Shown one piece after another: positions 5,373 to 6,768 of a stretch of DNA of 6,768 nt. The stretch is from Chitinophagales bacterium (GTDB lineage Bacteria > Bacteroidota > Bacteroidia > Chitinophagales > UBA10324). Every line of letters starts with the position of its first letter. Position 1 is the stretch's first letter. The translations under genes and the position numbers were made by a program. Below the pieces are notes generated by a model, which worked only from the letters and a program-made list of their open reading frames with translations, made no database searches and was not told the DNA's origin. Location of the stretch: positions 1-6,768 of the forward strand of contig JACCZZ010000054.1 of assembly GCA_013695715.1 (NCBI GenBank), in the 5' to 3' direction.

Positions 5373-6768
5373 GTGTTAATCAAATACCTGAGATCTCATT
5401 TTCCAGTATTCTTTTTTCTATTTCTCTTTAATACGACTTGTCTGTATGCTCAACAAGATTGCATAACAGCAATACCCATTTGTCAGGATGTTTATTTTGA
5501 GCTAAACTCCTATGACAGTGTAGGTGATATTAACGAGTTAATCGGTGGCTTCAATACAAGCTGTATAAATGGAGGAGAGGACAACTCTGTCTGGTACATA
5601 TTCACTGTAGCATCTGCTGGTTCCTTTGAATTCCAAATCACTCCCAATGTTATGAATGATGATTATGATTGGACGATCTTTGACCTTACAAATTCAGATT
5701 GCAGCAGCATCATAAACGGTACAGCGCCTGAAGTTAGGTGCAATTATTCTGCAATTCCAGGTTCTACCGGGCTTTCAAATCCATATACGCAGACTTCTGT
5801 GCCGCAAGGTGGCCCTAATCAATGTGCGCCCATGAATGTGCTTGTTGGAGAAACTTATGTGTTGATGGTAAATAACTTTGCCGGATCTGAGGACGGATAC
5901 ACTTTAACTTTGAGTGGAACAGCGGTTATTTTCGATACTATTCCACCTAAAGCTGTAGGAATAGACCCTTTTCCATGCTACCCTCCAGATACCTTGCATG
6001 TTACTTTTTCAGAGCCGGTTACCTGCATTTCCATTGCCCCTGATGGAAGCGATTTTAAAATTTATGGACCTTCGAGCCCTACCATTATTGCCGCTAATTC
6101 TGTCAATTGTGTTTCAGGGCTTTTTACTACTGATATTTACCTGGTTCTCGCGGCCCCAATTACAGTGAACGGAGATTACACGCTTCGCTTTCAGCTTGGA
6201 TCCAATGGGAATATTGTGTTAGATAATTGTGGAAACGAAATGTCATTTCTTGATTCTCTTCCATTTACTGTTGCCATAGCAGATGCACAGTTCGATTACC
6301 TGCTCGGCAAAACCTGTTTCGGTGATTCCGTGGTTTTCTTTAACACTTCTATAGGTGACACCATAAATAGCATCACATGGGACTTTGGGGACGGAACTGG
6401 TTCCACTGATTTCAATCCAACACATAATTATGCGGCTACAGGTTCTTACACTGTAACGCTATCTATCGCCGATACTGGAGGATGCTTTGATGAAACTTCA
6501 GTGCAGATCAATGCTTATGTAGAGCCACCTGTCGCGTCTTTCAGTGTTTCATCACCTCCCTATTGTGTTAACGTTCCTGTATCATTTACTAATTCTTCTA
6601 CCGGACAAGGGTTAAGTTCTGAATGGCAATTTGGAACGGCGGGAACCACAAATGAACAAGATCCTGATTTTAGCTTTTTGAATGAAGGATTGTTTACTGT
6701 ATTGTTGATTGCTACAGACAGTATTGGGTGTGCAGATACTGCTTTGGCCGATGTACCGATAAATGCTG
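5373..6768 (+). CDS. Secreted multidomain protein with PKD repeats, C-terminus cut by window edge
   Basis: Start of a large surface or secreted protein; 465 residues visible, open to the right edge. GTG at 5373 is the only ordinary start, three bases after an in-frame TAA, and opens a signal peptide (MLIKYLRSHF, hydrophobic 11-20, cleavage probably after LYA26, leaving QQDC). Next comes QDCITAIPICQDVYF (28-42), typical of Bacteroidota proteins with a gliding-motility/type IX sorting domain, and a beta-rich domain (about 65-182, VWYIFTVASAGSFEF and YDWTIFDLT), similar to adhesin or pre-peptidase domains. Residues 188-300 resemble an Ig-like SbsA-type domain (IPPKAVGIDPF, LHVTFSEPV). PKD repeat one spans about 304-383 with WDFGDG at 336-341 and a THNYAATGSYTVTL strand; repeat two (about 386-465) is degenerate, with WQFGTAG. 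Many cysteines suggest extracellular disulfides. Export by type IX secretion is inferred, since the C-terminus is not seen. Exact ligand unknown; calcium or carbohydrate binding by PKD would be guesswork. Confidence 0.9.
   Translation, partial: MLIKYLRSHFPVFFFLFLFNTTCLYAQQDCITAIPICQDVYFELNSYDSVGDINELIGGFNTSCINGGEDNSVWYIFTVASAGSFEFQITPNVMNDDYDWTIFDLTNSDCSSIINGTAPEVRCNYSAIPGSTGLSNPYTQTSVPQGGPNQCAPMNVLVGETYVLMVNNFAGSEDGYTLTLSGTAVIFDTIPPKAVGIDPFPCYPPDTLHVTFSEPVTCISIAPDGSDFKIYGPSSPTIIAANSVNCVSGLFTTDIYLVLAAPITVNGDYTLRFQLGSNGNIVLDNCGNEMSFLDSLPFTVAIADAQFDYLLGKTCFGDSVVFFNTSIGDTINSITWDFGDGTGSTDFNPTHNYAATGSYTVTLSIADTGGCFDETSVQINAYVEPPVASFSVSSPPYCVNVPVSFTNSSTGQGLSSEWQFGTAGTTNEQDPDFSFLNEGLFTVLLIATDSIGCADTALADVPINA

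Noticed and set aside
6243..6425. 60-codon minus-strand open frame inside the PKD protein gene
   Set aside because: Lies opposite the Ig-like/PKD coding sequence, with no recognisable motif.
1..6768. CRISPR array, insertion sequence, tRNA or rRNA
   Set aside because: No spaced direct repeats, transposase motifs, terminal repeats or RNA-gene sequences were seen on either strand.

Overview
ORGANISM. The window looks like a chromosome fragment of a Bacteroidota bacterium (order not resolvable). The DNA is AT-rich. Three putative promoters carry the phylum's TAnnTTTG-type -7 box. Bacteroidota-restricted families are present (an IPExxxVDY protein, a short CPPYCG-tailed protein, a 7TM-plus-minimal-kinase pair and a giant-type PKD surface protein). 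Start codons other than ATG are frequent. LAYOUT. (1) Bases 1-1332, minus strand: a seven-helix membrane protein overlaps by 40 bp a small LytS/NarX-type (HisKA_3) histidine kinase whose last residues lie beyond the left edge; together they look like a split sensor unit. (2) 1467-1793, minus: a 108-residue Cys-containing hypothetical protein. (3) 1794-2117: no confident gene, but a 41-codon open stretch and a GC-rich hairpin just behind the stop of rnc. (4) 2118-4405, minus: acpP-fabF-rnc, the acyl carrier protein, the elongating ketoacyl-ACP synthase and RNase III, in the usual bacterial order. (5) 4406-4591: a compact divergent promoter region. (6) 4592-5304, plus: an IPExxxVDY family protein followed by a pterin-4a-carbinolamine dehydratase, probably one transcript. 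(7) 5373 to the right edge, plus: the first 465 residues of a secreted multidomain protein with a signal peptide, a beta-rich N-terminal domain, an Ig-like domain and at least two PKD repeats, probably a type IX secretion substrate. HOW THEY FIT. The core is a housekeeping lipid/RNA cluster (acpP-fabF-rnc) with IPExxxVDY on the other side of its promoter. The sensor pair and the surface protein are accessory neighbours with no evident pathway link. I see no mobile element, CRISPR array, tRNA or rRNA and no convincing new multi-gene system; the interest lies in the split sensor, the open stretch behind rnc, the Asn in the RNase III active site and the lineage-specific small proteins.
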